Of a DNA stretch of 64,000 nucleotides, positions 24,001 through 37,800 are shown piece after piece. The stretch is from Ursus arctos. Taxonomy: Eukaryota > Chordata > Mammalia > Carnivora > Ursidae. Position numbers and translations under genes: made by a program. Location of the stretch: NCBI RefSeq assembly GCF_023065955.2, contig NW_026622863.1, forward strand, positions 49,086,177 to 49,150,176. The letters run 5' to 3'. The notes beneath the pieces were generated by a model, which saw nothing but the letters and a program-made list of their open reading frames with translations, ran no database searches and was not told the origin of the DNA. Position 1 is the stretch's first letter. Every line of letters begins with the position of its first letter.

Positions 24001-27000
24001 TGGGAGAACATGCAGTCATCACCGTTAATGCAGTTCCCGGTTGTGTGATACAACTTACAGGGAAAATCACGTTCACTGCACGTTAAGGCAAAAGCAGCGG
24101 CTCCTGGAACCCACCCGAGGGCAGGATCCAACCCCCTTTGTTTTGGAGATGAAGACATGGAAACCCAGAGAGGTAAAGTGACCCGCTCAAGGTTGCATGG
24201 CAGACCCCAGTTGAGACCTGAGTTCTCCAGGCTCCTGCTCTGGAGAGCTTCCCGCCCCTCCCACACCCGCCTTGGGACCTGTTGTCTACAGAGCCTCACT
24301 CAAAAGGAGTAATAAAGGTCAATGATTTGCCCAAGGTTACACAGCTCATTGGAAAAATCTCAGGAAGGTAACGGACAGGGGTACGGCCAGTCTCATGAGT
24401 CTGTGTAAAGAAAACCATGGAACGTGTGCGCGCCCGCTTCCTCATCCACAGGACGGGGATAGCGGCTCTGCCACAAGACAGACGTGAGGGTTCGAGGAGA
24501 CCGAGACACGCCAAGAGCTCGACCCAGTGCCAGCGCGGGGGCGAGCGCGCAGGGAAGGTCAGCCGCTGTCGGCAGCGAGGAGGGAAGAGCTGGTGCGCCC
24601 TGCATCCCATCAGAGGTGAGCACCAAAGGATATCATGCATGTAGGGGCAGTTCTCGGCTCTGGCACAGAACCCAGTGATATAAAACTTGCACAGTTCTCG
24701 CTTCTTCGGTAGCTCAATGTCGTGGCTAAAATTACAGTGGTCTCCCTGGAAGAGAAGCAAAGAAGAGGTAAGGGGAGGGCATAGTAAGCTCTCGCCAAGG
24801 CCCATCTCCAATGGGAGGTGCTACTCTGTCATCCCTGAAGCACAGAGGGACCAATGACAGAGACGAATCCCCCCACAGGGAAGCGTGGGGCTCACTGACA
24901 TGGTTTCCCACCAACTCAAAAGTTCTGACAAGTGGTGGGCTCCTTTTTCTTGGGCCCTGCCTCCCCCACCCATGACCCCACTCCTCCGGGCTCCACTCCA
25001 CTGCCCCTCAGTGCTTCTTTCTTACTCTCCCCCTTCTCTCTCTTCTCACCTACTCACTAATTTTCATGATTTGCTGCATGGCAGCCAGTATCCAGTCCCA
25101 CGCTTCTTCCTTCCTAACACAACCCCCACTTTGTTTGGGAAGACTGTGCCCAGCTGAAAAGGTACATTCCCCAGCCTCCCTGGAAGTCCTGGCCAATGAA
25201 ACGTAGGCCAAAGTCCCCAAGGGAGGACAATGCTGCCTCAATTAAAAGAAAAAATCCCTTCACCCGTCTTTCCTCTTAGCCCTTAGATGCGACGCCCAGA
25301 GGCACAGCAGCCACTGTGGAACCATGAGGACAAAAGCCACGTGCTCAAGGACGGAGGACATTCTTAAAGCAGGAAGTTCCCCAGAGTGCCAGTGACCAGG
25401 GCACCAACCTCCTTCAGAGGGACAACGTCTGAGTGTTTACACTAGTGGAGCTCAATTTTCCATCATCCACAGCCACACACACTCAGGACACACACGCAGG
25501 TGAACAAAATATAGAAACTGTTTTGTACAGCTCTTTCCCCTTACTCTCGGGAATGGCTACTCATTTTTCTTTGGATGTATCACAAACTTTTAAAAACAAC
25601 ATGAATTGAGACTACGATGAGGAGCATCTTATATACGCTTACGTGCTTGTCTGAAATGCGTATTTTTTTCTAAGCCTATACCTGGGTGCAGTACTCCCTG
25701 GGCACGTGTGTGCCAGGATCTGTCCACTGCCATTGGACTCGAATAAGAAGCTGGCTGGCTGAACTCACACCGGTTACGCCCTCAGAACTCTGTGGTCATC
25801 AGCCCTGCTTCTGGTATTGAACTCTGCTGTGAAATTCAAGGCTGACCTGATTCCCCCACCTCCTCTTCTATCTGGGTATCTTAATGATTTCCTCTCCAAC
25901 GCTGAAATTCAATAATTTAACCAAGACGTATTACATCTTTGGTATCAGTATCAATCTTAATACATTTGAGGCCATTTGGACTGGCTGAAAATTTTGGCCC
26001 CCCAAACCAACAAAAACAAGAACATCAAATAACAGCCCGGATGTGTCGTCATGCTCTGGCTCCTCAGAATCTCGGAGAAGAGAAGTGTCTTCCCAAACAT
26101 CTCTTGGTAGTCAATCACTTCCACCCTTACCCAACCACTGCCGCCAATCAGGGTGGTCTCTAGAACATTCCCAGAGGCCCGAGCATCCTCTGTGAGGTTG
26201 CTGCCCTGCTCCGGCACCCAGGAACTTTAACTGGCCCCTTACCCACGTACACCGCCCCTCCACGAAGTATTTGCAGATGACTTTGCCTTTCTTGTCAGAC
26301 TGCTGGTGGGGCTTGTCATGGTCACTCCTCCGGTAGCTCCCGCCACCATCCTGTTAGGAACACAGAGTGTGAGCAGAAAGGGGGATGAAAAGGAGGGGTT
26401 GCAGGGGTGGGGGGGGAAACGATACAGACTGGTAGAGACAGGTTCTGAGGGACTGACAGGAACAGAAGGTGGCCGGCGGGGACAAGCATTCCCTCGACAG
26501 AAGTGTCTTCACGTAAAGATGCAGTGACCAGCAGGTTAGCTCCAACACCGAGGCTGTGCGGGGTCTGAGCCCCGTGGTATGGAGCACGGAAGCTCAGAGG
26601 GGAAAAGCTCTCCCACCTGGAGCGGTTGGCACCTGAAGTGCGCCCCCCCCCATGCACGAACACATTCACCTCCTAGAGGCAGTGCGCACCCCTTCCTGTA
26701 AACTCTCCAGGCTACCTGGATGGGTCACCTGGAACCTTCCCCACCGCAGAGACTCAGGTGCTACATAGATGTGGTTTTAAAAACAGAGGGTCTCACCAGC
26801 AGCACAGCCCCCCCTCCCTATAAGAGATGAGTAGTACTCATCGGCCCGTGGAGAACGCTGATGGAAGCAGGAGGCCAGGATCGGCCTCAGGGGCCGACTC
26901 ATTCGAGGGGAAAAAAAAATCCAAGAAGGGGGCCTTAGCTAAACATACTAGACCCAAATGAAGGGTCAACTCACGCCCATGTCTTCATCATAGAAGTCTT

Positions 27001-28837
27001 CATCATCGTTCATTCCACCCTTGTTCATTCCTCCTCGGCTGCCACCTCGGCCGCGACCCCGGCCCATCCCTTTCCCTCGACCTCGGGAACCCCGGCCACG
27101 GCCTCGATTTAACCCTGCAGAGGAGAGAGATGGCATTCACTGCTGCTTCTCCCCAGCACCCAAATCTAACAGCTGCCAGAAGGAGCGCCCCCAACCCCAA
27201 CTCATCACCTCCTGGGCCCCAGCCCCCTGCCCACCTCGTCCTCGGCCATCCTTGGACCGGCGGTACTGGTTTAGCTCCTTGGAATATTCGTCATAGTCCT
27301 CATCTCCCATTGGCTCCTCACTTTCTCCATACTGGGATTCCAGAAAGGAGGAGAGAAGGCAAATGTCATGTGGGAACATTTAACACTGTCCCTGTACTCT
27401 GCCCCTACATGCCTTTTTGTTTATGCAGGTCAACTGGAGACGCAAAAGGGCAGGTGAGCAACCCAGGGCCACCCGCCTGTGCCCCCTCTTCACAGGCCAC
27501 AGCTAAAGCATGAGGGGGGAAGGGGGCGTCGCTCTAATCCTCTCCCTGGCAGTCTTCACTCCTATAGCTCCCAATTCCCGGGACAAATCCAACGGGTGGC
27601 CTCCTACACAATGGACAGCTGTGTGGCTGTAACAAAGAGCAGGCTCACTGTGCACTGGCATGGAAAGGTCTCGGGCGGGGACAGAACAACGAATGTGGAA
27701 GCTGTGTATGTCTGTCCATGTCTGTGCGTGTCTGTGCGTGTATGTGTGTAGAGGGCGTGAATAAACAAGCACCTGACTGCAAAGGCCTAAAACTTTTCTA
27801 GAAGACACTTGGGAAGCTTGTTTCTGGGAATGGGAGATGTTTTCACAGCTTTGGTACCTTTTCAATTTGGAACTGTATGAAGGTTTCCTCTATTCCAAAA
27901 TAAGAAATGAAAGCTGAAACACACAGGGCTGCCACGAAACACTCTCCCTTCCTCCACAGTCTTACAGGCCGCCCCCACCAGCGCCCACCAGCCCCCCCGC
28001 CTCCCCCCAGGGCTGGAGGAGAGCTTACTTCCATCTCCTCTTCATAAAAATCTTCTTCGTCCTCTGGGTGGTCTCCCACAGAACCTCTGCCCCTTCCGCG
28101 GCTGCCCCTGCCCATGCCTCGGCCTCGAGACCCTCCACGGCTGCCTCGACCCCGGTAGCCTCTGCCACGGCCTCGGCTGCCTGCAGGGTGATGCAGATGG
28201 TGAGCGCCCCGAGTGGGAGCAGATCCCATGAGCGAGACAGACGTCAGTCCATTTTCTGCCCCTGAAGTCAGTCATCTCCTCCTCAAGTCTTCCTAGCAGC
28301 TCCAAGCAACTGGTCCCGTCACCCCCCTGCCTCCCCCAGGCGCCCTCAGTTGGGGGGGGGGGGGCTTGGGCCTCAGCATCCTGGATGTGCACCTGCTACA
28401 CTGCCACAGGGACACCTGTCCACTGAACACTGCACTCACTGTCCAATACAGTGGCCACCAGCCACATGTGGCTACAGAGCCCCCGAAACATAATCACACT
28501 AAGAGATTCTGTGAGGGTGAACCACACTGGATTTACAGGATTTAGCTGAAAAACAAAAAGAGAGGGTGCCTGGGTGGCTCAGTCGCTTAAGCGTCTGCCT
28601 TTGGCTCAGGTCATGAACTCGGGGTCCTGAGATCAAGCCCCACATCGGGCTCCTGCTCAGCAGAGAGCCTGATTCTCCCTCTTCCTCTGTTGCTCCCCCT
28701 GCTTGTACTCTCTCTCGTGTCAAATAAATAAAATCTTAAAAAAAAGAAAAAAAAAAAAAAGAAGAAGAGAGGCAGCTCTTTTTGCCCACAGGTCCTGTCC
28801 CTGTGCTTTAGTAAAACAACAGGAAAGAAAGAAAGAC

Positions 28838-28880
<43 letters not shown>

Positions 28881-31800
28881 AGAAAAAAGAGAGAGAGAGA
28901 AAATATAAAATACCACATCTGTCTGTCTGAATAATGTATTAAAATAAGATTTTGAATGTATTAGATAGATCAAATATACTGTTAAAATTAATGTTTCCTT
29001 TTATTTTTTTAAAATTTTTTCCCCTTTTATTTCTTTAACTTGACTACTAGAAAATTCTAAATTATGTGATGACTTGCATTAGATTTCAACTGGACAGTAC
29101 TGGTCTAGAATCTCCCCAGAGAGCATGGCTTGTCCAGAGAGGTGTCCAAGAAAGACTAAATGAATAGCCGCTCAAACAAGCAGCTGGGCCTTAGGTAGGG
29201 CTAAGAACCGCTGAGCTAAAAGATCCGGGAGCCCTCTTCCCTCGTGGGTTGTAAAACTCTGCAGGCAGGAGATGGTTCTAAGAGGCCAGGCTGGGTCTCT
29301 TGTGCTCCACCCTCCCCCACCATCCTCCTAACTGCCACAGGTTCAAGGTTCAGAGGTGTGGCAGTCCCACCTGGTCCTGTGATAGGAGCTGGGAGGGTGG
29401 GGGAGGAGGCCGGGGCAGCCAGCTGTCAGTTATCCTGGCCTAGATCTGACAGACGCTGTCCCTTCTCTTTCTCCTCACAGCTGACCAGGAAGTAGATGAA
29501 GAAAACAGCCCTGGGCGCGTGGCTTCTCCCTGCCTCCCATCAGCCTGGCTCCCTGCCAAGCTCGGCCCCAACACTGGAGCCTCTTCCCGGGTGGCTCGCT
29601 CCAATGCCCCCAACCCTGTGCGTGCAGCTCCTGCCCTCCTCCTTCTGGACTCCTCTCAACACTGAACGGCGTCTGTCGCTTCTTCCACACTCGGGGCTCC
29701 GCAGCGCCGGGCCGAGCAGGTCCGTCCTGCTCTGCGCTGTGTCACCCCGGCCCCCAACACCCCCCCCCCAACCTGCTCCCATGCCCCGCGGCGGCGGCAG
29801 GCCCTCACCGCGGCCCCGGCTGCTGCCCTCCTTGGCGCGCCGGTACTGGTTCAGCTCTTTGGTAAAGTCGTCATAGTCCTCCTTGCCGAGGTCCTCCTCC
29901 TCGTCGCCCTCGTACTCCCCATACTGCTCGTTCTCATAGTCTTCGTACAGGCCGTAGCCTTTGCTGTCCATCTTGGAGTAGGCCTTCTTGGGCAGGGACG
30001 TGGTGTGCGATGGGGGGTACTGCTGGTGGGACTGACGGGGAGAGAGAATGAGCCGGCCCCGGGGCCCTGAATCCAAACCGCCAAGGTCCCCGCTGTTCCC
30101 TAACTGACCCATCTGTCAGGGTGTCTCTGCCGCCCAGGGGGTGAGACGCCAGCCCCCAGCCACTCGGGGGGACTAGTTCCCACCTGAGTGACAGCTGGAC
30201 ATTGGGCCCATGTTTCTGTGCTTCAGAAAGGGCCATGGCTTGAAAGAAAACGGAGACACACAGACTCCGCGATAAGAACCGGGGAGGGAAAAGAAGGGGG
30301 TATTTCCCAGGGATACACAGCAATCTCATTTGGGGAGGAGGCCTGGTAGGCAACAGGGGTACTCTTTTTTTTTTTTTTTTTTAAAGTAATCTCCACACCC
30401 AAAATGAGGCTCAAAGTTAACCCTGAGATCAAGAGTTGCATGCTCTGGGGCGCCTGGGGGCTCAGTCAGTTACGTGTCTGCCTTTGGCTCAGGTTGTGAT
30501 CTCAGAGTCCTGGGATCGAGCCCCACGTCGGGCTCCCTGCTCAGCAGGAGTCTGCTTCTCCCTGTCCCTCTGCCCCTGCTTGTATTTGCTCTCTCTGATA
30601 AACAGAATCTTTAAAAAAAAAAAAAAAAAATTGCATGCTCCACCAACTGGGCCAGCCAGGCCCTCTAAGAGGGGTACTCCTTGGTCAAAATTTTCTTGGG
30701 GACTTAGACTTCAATTAATGACCTACTTGGCAACCAAACTAGAAAGCCATTTTGAATGATGCTTTCCAAAGTGCACTAGTGCCAAGAGATACTGGATGAA
30801 GTCAGATACACACACAAAGGGAAGGCACCAAGATGGCCTTCAGTAGGTAAATGAAGAAACAAACTGTGGTCCATCCAGACAATGGAATATTATTCGGCAG
30901 TTAAAAGAAACGAGCCAGTGAGCCATGGGGCTATGAAAAGACATGAGGAAACCACAAACACATGCTGTTAAGTAAAAGAAATTGGTCTGAACAAATTATA
31001 CGCTATTAAGAGTCCAACTATCTGACATTCTGGAAAAAGCAAAACTACAGAGACAGGAAAAGACTGCTGATTGCTAGAGGCTCAAAGAGGAGAGGGGAGG
31101 TAAAGCATAGGGCATTTTTAGGGAATTGAAACTCTTTTATATGATAATATATGACGAATGTGCAACACTAAGCCTTTGTCAAAAGCCAAAGAACTGTAAA
31201 ACACAGAGGACAAACCTTCCTGTAAACCACAGGCTGTCATTCATAATACATCAAGATTGGCTCATCAGTTACAGCAAACGTACCACACTAACATACTGTG
31301 ACAGCAGAAACCGGGTGGAGTGGCGAGGGAACCGAACTATCTGCTTAATGTTCTACAAACCTAACACTGCTCTTGGGGCGCTTGGGCGGCTCAGTCGGTT
31401 AAGCATCTGACCCTTGGTTTCAGCTCAGGTCATGATCTCAAGATTGTAGGATCAAGCCCCGCATCGGGCTCCAAGCTCAGCAGGGAGTCTGCATGAGGGG
31501 CTCTCTCTCCCTCTCCCCGCCACACTCCCTCTAAGTTAGAAAAACAAAACTAAAACTGCTCTAAAAAAGACTATTAATTTTTAAAAATCCACACTCATTA
31601 CAAAAAAATGAGAAAATACAGAACATAGATATATGCGCTCGTGACTACGTTAGCGGATCTTAGAACACCTCAACCCCAGGGGCGCAGGGCTGCCTCAGGC
31701 GGTGGCGCATGACTCTTGATCTCGGGGTTATGAGTTCGAGCCCCACGTTGGATGTAGAGATTACTTAAAAATAAAATCTTAAAAAAAAAAAAAAAAAAGC

Positions 31801-34800
31801 CTCAACCCCGAGTTGTCAACGAAGCTGTGGTGTGCCCTGCGTTCCCTGTCTCGGTCAGGTTTAACGTCTGAATCCCCGTTAGCAGGTCAACGTCAACTGT
31901 AGTATTGTACAATACATTATCCGTTAGGATTAATGATGTGGAGTCATGGGATGCCTAGGATATTTCTTAGAGCTACTAGCTTTAAAAGCATTTTTCATCA
32001 AAACTTGGAAATCTACATTGATTTTTCTTCTTTCAAGTTTTGCTGGGGGGCAGGGAGAACAGCATACAAACCAAATACTTTAAATGCACATGTAAGCTCA
32101 GTGTCATGACAGCATGAACATTTGACTTCTGCCTCCACACCATTTGAGATAATTTACTCCTGTAAAAACCATTTCATTTTCCACAAAAGGTCATTTCTGA
32201 ACAGTGGCAAACAGCTGTAACAGGGATAAATCAGCAGCTTTCTTGGGGACGGGGGACTCCTGCCCAGGGCATGGGAAAAAGAGTCTTAACAGCATGGTCA
32301 ATGGAGATCCGCCACTGACTGGGCTCAAACCCTGCTCCTGCACTACAGGGCTGCAACCTGGCTGGCTTCCCGGCTGTTTCCTCACCTGTTCAATGGGGAT
32401 AAAAACAGGATCTTATCTTGCAGGCTTAAAATCCACGTAAAGTGCCGTGCAAGAGTGTGCAAGAGTGCTCAGCACACAGCAAGTGCTCAGCAAACACAGG
32501 CCTGGCCCCCACTCTCAGCTCCATGGGGGCCCCTGAGCAGCAGTTACTCACCGATGTGTACGGGGGGCTGTACTCTCGGTACTTGCGGTGCCCCTTCTCG
32601 CTGGGACTGAAATCCGAGTCGTCTGAGAAGTCAGAGAAGTCATCGCTGGAAGAGGCATGGCGCTGCAGTGACAGGGAGAGTGAACTCAGTGACTGTGCTG
32701 CAGGCTGCCACTCTGGCAGAGTCAGCCCAGGCACAAACATTGCTGGAATGTGCCGGAAGGGCTCTGCAGCGCTACGAGAAACACCTCACCTAGGGGCATT
32801 TAGTGGCAGTAGAGCGTGAGCTACCAACTCTTTAAGGGAAAAAAAAGCTCTTTATCCAATTTGGGGAAGGAATAAACAGCACCATTAAGAGTGCCCTCTG
32901 GCCTCCGAGGCAAGCTCGGCCCCTGGGGCTCTGGGCCAGGCCCACTGCCAGGCAGCCCGGCCCCAGCGTGCCCTCCGGGACCTACTTTGTGCTTGGATTT
33001 CCTCCTCTTCTTCGACCTCCTCTTTTCCTTCTCCCGCTCTTTCTTCCGCTTTCGCTTCAGCCTCCTGTGAGACTTCTCCTCGTCCGAGTCACTATGGTGC
33101 TTCTCCCCCTTTTCCTTCCGGCTCCTCTCGGGCCCTCCGGAGGTGTCCTGGGTCTCCTCGGCCCCATCGTCTTCCAATTCACCTTCTTCCAACTCACCAT
33201 CTTCCCTATAAACCAACCCCAAAACCAATATGAACCCTGGGTGTGAGAGGAGACGTCCGCGGGCTCTGGGCTGGCCACGGCTGACAGGAACAGGGAGCCC
33301 AACTGCTGTGAGCGAGGCCTTCCTCAGGACGAAGTGGGGACCACTGCCTCCCGTCCCACCCTGCATCCTCCCCCAAAAGGACTGCAGCTGCTTTCATGTA
33401 ACCCGGCCGGGGGCAGCGGGTGGGGGCCCGACACCACTGGATTTTAAAGGTACTGCCACTGATATAGGGACGACTCTAAGCCACGATTTCTCAAAGTGCT
33501 CCGAAGGACTAGGGTTCTAAGAAGAAAACTGACAAGGTTCTGTGGTCAAATGAGGTGAGGAAAGTCCCATCCTGGGCTTTACAGTGCTTAAGGCTCTAAC
33601 AGAAGTTCCCAGAAGTCTTACCGTCGAGAAACCTGTATAACCCCATGTGAGAGCCTTTCCAAAGCTTACTTGGCCACAGAGGCTGCTTGCCTCAGGCAAC
33701 ATGGACTAGTGTCCATCCCCGAGTGCTGTGGTGCACAGTGGCCTGAGGTCACTGGCGTGGCCCCAGCCCTATGGAGGAGTCCTGTGAGCTGAGGGTGGTG
33801 GGTGGACAGTGGAGACAGGGCTGTGGCTCTGAAGCAGGGGTGGCCCCCAGACTCCTGGCCTACCCACGGTCAGGCCTGGACTGCACCTGAGGATGCGAAA
33901 TGTATTTTACTAAAGCCCCATAAAGAAGCGCTAGTGATAGGCTCTGGTCTCCAGGTTTCCAAGTCTGACCCACACCTTTAGCTGCACAGCTCTGGGCTGG
34001 GGAGTTGGTGGACAACCGAGCCACTGGGGAAGGGGGAAGGGAAGGGTCCCAGGCCCCACACCCCTCCTGAGGTCGTCCCGTAACAGCTGCCAGAGTGCCC
34101 ACAGAAGGGGTCCCCCCACCCCACTACTCTGACCCCAGGTATCCCTTTTTGCTCCCCATTCTACAGATTCCCTGACTTTGTCGCCTCCCCCACGCCCCCC
34201 CCATCCCTAGTACTTTAAAAAATAAAAGTACTCTCCAGACACTGCCAACAGGACATTCTAAATATCTAAATATCTATGGAGGAGGGTGGAGGGGAGGGGA
34301 TGAATAGGGTTAAGAAGGGAAGCAACTGGAAAAAGATTCCAGTTTTTAGCCAAACCCACAGACACAGTTCTCACAAGTACAGGAGTTGGTTTAAAAAAAA
34401 TAAAATTTTCAAATCCTTAAAAAGCTCCCAGCGTTCCTCCTGCACGATCATGGAAGAGTATGGGTGAGAATATAAAAAGTTTCTTCCTTCCCTATTAATT
34501 AGGCCCCCAAACAAAGACAAAGAGAACAGAAACAGTGGCGTAATGAACGTGGGACCCAAAAAGGCTACCCACAAAGGGAATGAATCCAGGCAGAAAAGAG
34601 CTCGCTGCTCAGACGAGACCGAGACCAGGATCAGTGTGAGAACAAGCCTAGCAGGTGAGCGGGCCCCCAGGGCCCCTGCAGGTTCTAGCAGGCCATGTGG
34701 AAAAACAATGCGATGGTGACTCTCCCACAGCCCTTCATGCCCTGTCACTTGCGCCACCCCCTTTGTCCGCCCTGGGTGGTGCTACTCCCCAAATGTGAAG

Positions 34801-37800
34801 GATGCCGGCAAGAGGAGCCTCTCTTAACTCTCATCCCCTGAAATGCAATGGGGTCAGGTCAGCTTAAAACCCAAGTGGCCCCAAACCCACGGATACCCCA
34901 GCGGAGGTCAAGGGCAGCTCTCACAGACACAATTTGTTCACATTTGTTCTGATGTTTCAAAGGGAAGGAGACAGGGAGGTGACCCATGGGCGCCTCCTGT
35001 GGCTTCCTTGCAAACCACCAGGTTGGGGGGGGGTTAGTGGTCAGCCCCACAGGAAGATTCGCGCAAAGCTGGGAGGAGCCAGCATTCCTGACCAGTGAGG
35101 CACCTTCCGGCACAGGGCTTGGGTGTGGCCCACAGAACAGGGTGTGGGACGGAGCTGCCTGGGCTGGAGTGGCCTTGCCCACAGTACAAGTACCACCCAA
35201 CTGGGGAACTTTTTGGTGAGCTGGCCAGAGGGAGTGGCTGTTACAGGGCAGCATGGCATACTCCCTGCTGCCTGGAGTTGTGGGCAACACGGGGGGGGGG
35301 TGTTCCTGGAGCAAACATGATGCGTGTCCCTGTTGGGAACACCGTGGGCAGGCCAGGTCGCCACACCTCAGGAGAAAACACAGGGAGAGGCAGCCAGACC
35401 ATACAAAGGGACATTATGGAGCTGAGGAAGGCCCGGAGACAAACCGGAAAGAGAGAGGTTGGCCTTCCATGAAGAAAAGCTAAAAAGAGCATCACTCTTG
35501 ACAACAGTCTGGAAAGGAAAAAGGGCAGAGGGACATGGTAAAAATTACCCAGAATCCCAGGGCAGGAAGGGGTGGCGGGAACACGGGAAGACAAGAACTG
35601 CCCAGGCTCCCGGAAGCCCCGATTCGAGAAAATAAGGCTCCAATAGCAAGACCCCTCCAACTGTCTTGTTTGAGACGGGAGGATTTCAAAGGGAGAATAG
35701 GTGAAGGGACTTGTCAGGAGCAGACAGTCCAGACACTCCCTCACCTCTGCCCACTCCAGGCCAAGGACACCAGGACAGGGCAGAAAAAGGTCTTGGCCAA
35801 GGTCACCGGAGGCCACCACCCGTCCTGCTGCCACACACCGGCTTGCTTGAATGCACAGGCCGGTTTACATCTAACACCTGGGGGCGGGGTACAAAGACCA
35901 TCTGAGCAACTCCAAAGCCTTGACCACTGACAGAATGATTCCCGAAGGCCGCCTTTTCATTCCAAAGCACTTCCCAAAGCAGGAAGTACAGCATTCAAAT
36001 CCACCCTATGAAGACTTTGGGCCAAAGAGGGAGTCTCTGCGTTATCTGTACTAACACCTCCAGAATATCTGGGCTCAGTGAGAACCTACCACGCAACTTT
36101 TTACAAAACGGGGAGTGAACACTTACAACTTTGTTTCCTGAGACAGACGTAGGAGAAACTGAAAAATAAACAGTATAAACCAATCGCTGGTAACTTACAA
36201 AGGTGGACACGGGAGACTGGAGGAGACAGAGACAGGGACACTCCGGTGACCACTGTGCATTTTCAGCACCGTCTGGCCATGCTGTGCTCTCAAACTTTTC
36301 GGAGCCCCGGGCTAACCTCTGGTCACCTGTGGGGGTGCCCTTCTGCTACCGCAGGGAACTCCCAGTTAAATGTCCAGCGTGAATAGGGGGTCTGTTTTCC
36401 TTTAAGAGGGGAAAGAGGAAAAAAAAGACAAGAGGACCAAACCCACTGGGACAGGGGCAGAAATCCTGGGGACCACAGACACGCCCCGCACAAAAGCAGT
36501 CTCCACAAACAGCAGTCGGGCTTCAGTGGTGCCACTTCACAGACTGCCAGCAAAACCCATGTCAGAGTGGGATTAAACACCGAGGGAGCGCGCCTAATAG
36601 ACTGTGACATAATCCCTCAAGAAAAGTGGGGGAAGCCCCGTCGCGCTAATCATTTCAATCTAGACCTGCCAAGCCCTCTTGAGACAAGCACGCAGGAGAA
36701 AGCCTGCAGCGTCAGCCAGAGCTGGGACGACCTTATTCCCAGAGCCCGGACTGGCGAAGTCCCAGGATGGCTGCACTGGGGTCGGCCTGCCAGGGCCATT
36801 AGGGACGGGAAGCCAACCAAGCCAGGGAGGGAATGGGCAGAGGCCAATGACTTGCTGGGGGTCAGATCTGTCTCGAGCTTCCGGGACTAAGCTTCCAGGG
36901 CATTTAAATTTTCATTCACAGAGCTGGTGACAGCCAGCTCCTCCTCTCGGGTCAAAGACCAGATCTGGATGCCCATTCTAAGGACTGCCTACTTGGCCAC
37001 TCCACGGGGCACAGGAGAGTGCTGAATTCATCATACACCATGGGCTTGGCAAAAATAGCACTGGGTAAAGAAATCTCATGATTCAAAGTCGGCTGGCCCT
37101 ATCCGCCAGCCTACAGATCTGGGCTGCGGCTTCCTTCTGCAGGCGAGTAACAAGGAGCTCTGCTGCTTCCCTAGCAGCGCTCTGGATACACTTAACCTAG
37201 CCTTGGTTTTCCCGTCTGTGGAATGGGATAACTGTGGTACCTACAAGGATTTTTTCAGGTTAAATGAGATACTCTGGATAAAGCCCTTGACACGAGGAAG
37301 GCACCAACGACGAGGCAAAAAGTAGACACTGGTTTTAAGAACCAGCTACCGCGAGCGTGCCTCGCATGGATAACCCTAAACTGACCCGGATGTTCACTGG
37401 AAAGTGGCTTCTCTACGGAGAAGCTACGGCCAACACCCCTGCGGGGGGCTACTGCTAACTGCTGGCCAACTAGTTCCTGCTTCACTTGGCCCGACCGTGC
37501 ATGCGCAGTCCTCTCCCGACAAATCCTGCTGCTGAAACGGACAAACCAACATTCGCCCTTCCTCAGCTCTAATCTAGCTGGTATGAGAAAGTAACTGAGT
37601 CGCGGACCAGGAAAGGCAAGGCACAGGGAGAGCTGAGCCCCAGGAAGAATGGACAAAGGCCCCTTAAATAAAAAAATGAAGCTTCCCAACATGGAAATTC
37701 TCTAGACAAGAGATCTGGATGGAAGCTGGAAGGGGCCTAGGTTTGTGGCTCAACCTGATTTACAGAAAAAAAAAAAGGGGGGGGGGTGGGGAGACAAAAA

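Larger units (their letters stand above)
28438..29103 (+). mobile_element. hAT-like DNA element with nested SINE
   Basis: Left end 'actgtccaatacagtggcc' and 'gccacatgtggctac'; right end 'caactggacagtactgg'. The inverted ends and the TGGCCACATGTGGC-like core match 22611-22933. A SINE and a microsatellite sit inside it at 28562-28890. Confidence 0.65.
28181..29808 (-). other. ZC3H4: Intron 4
   Basis: 1628 bases, GT-AG, phase 1. It is largely an hAT-like element with a nested SINE and an AAAG microsatellite. It also carries a G-homopolymer of about 14 near 28352. Confidence 0.8.
30032..32551 (-). other. ZC3H4: Intron 3
   Basis: 2520 bases, GT-AG, phase 0. It is filled with nested SINEs, an L1 fragment and a MIR piece near exon 3 (about 32380-32490). 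No gene seen. Confidence 0.8.

Noticed and set aside
24600..24640. Ordinary GT-AG splicing of intron 9
   Set aside because: Possible in frame but with a weak GT context. The AT-AC sites match the U12 consensus and give the expected zinc finger linker. Kept as a possible isoform in the findings.
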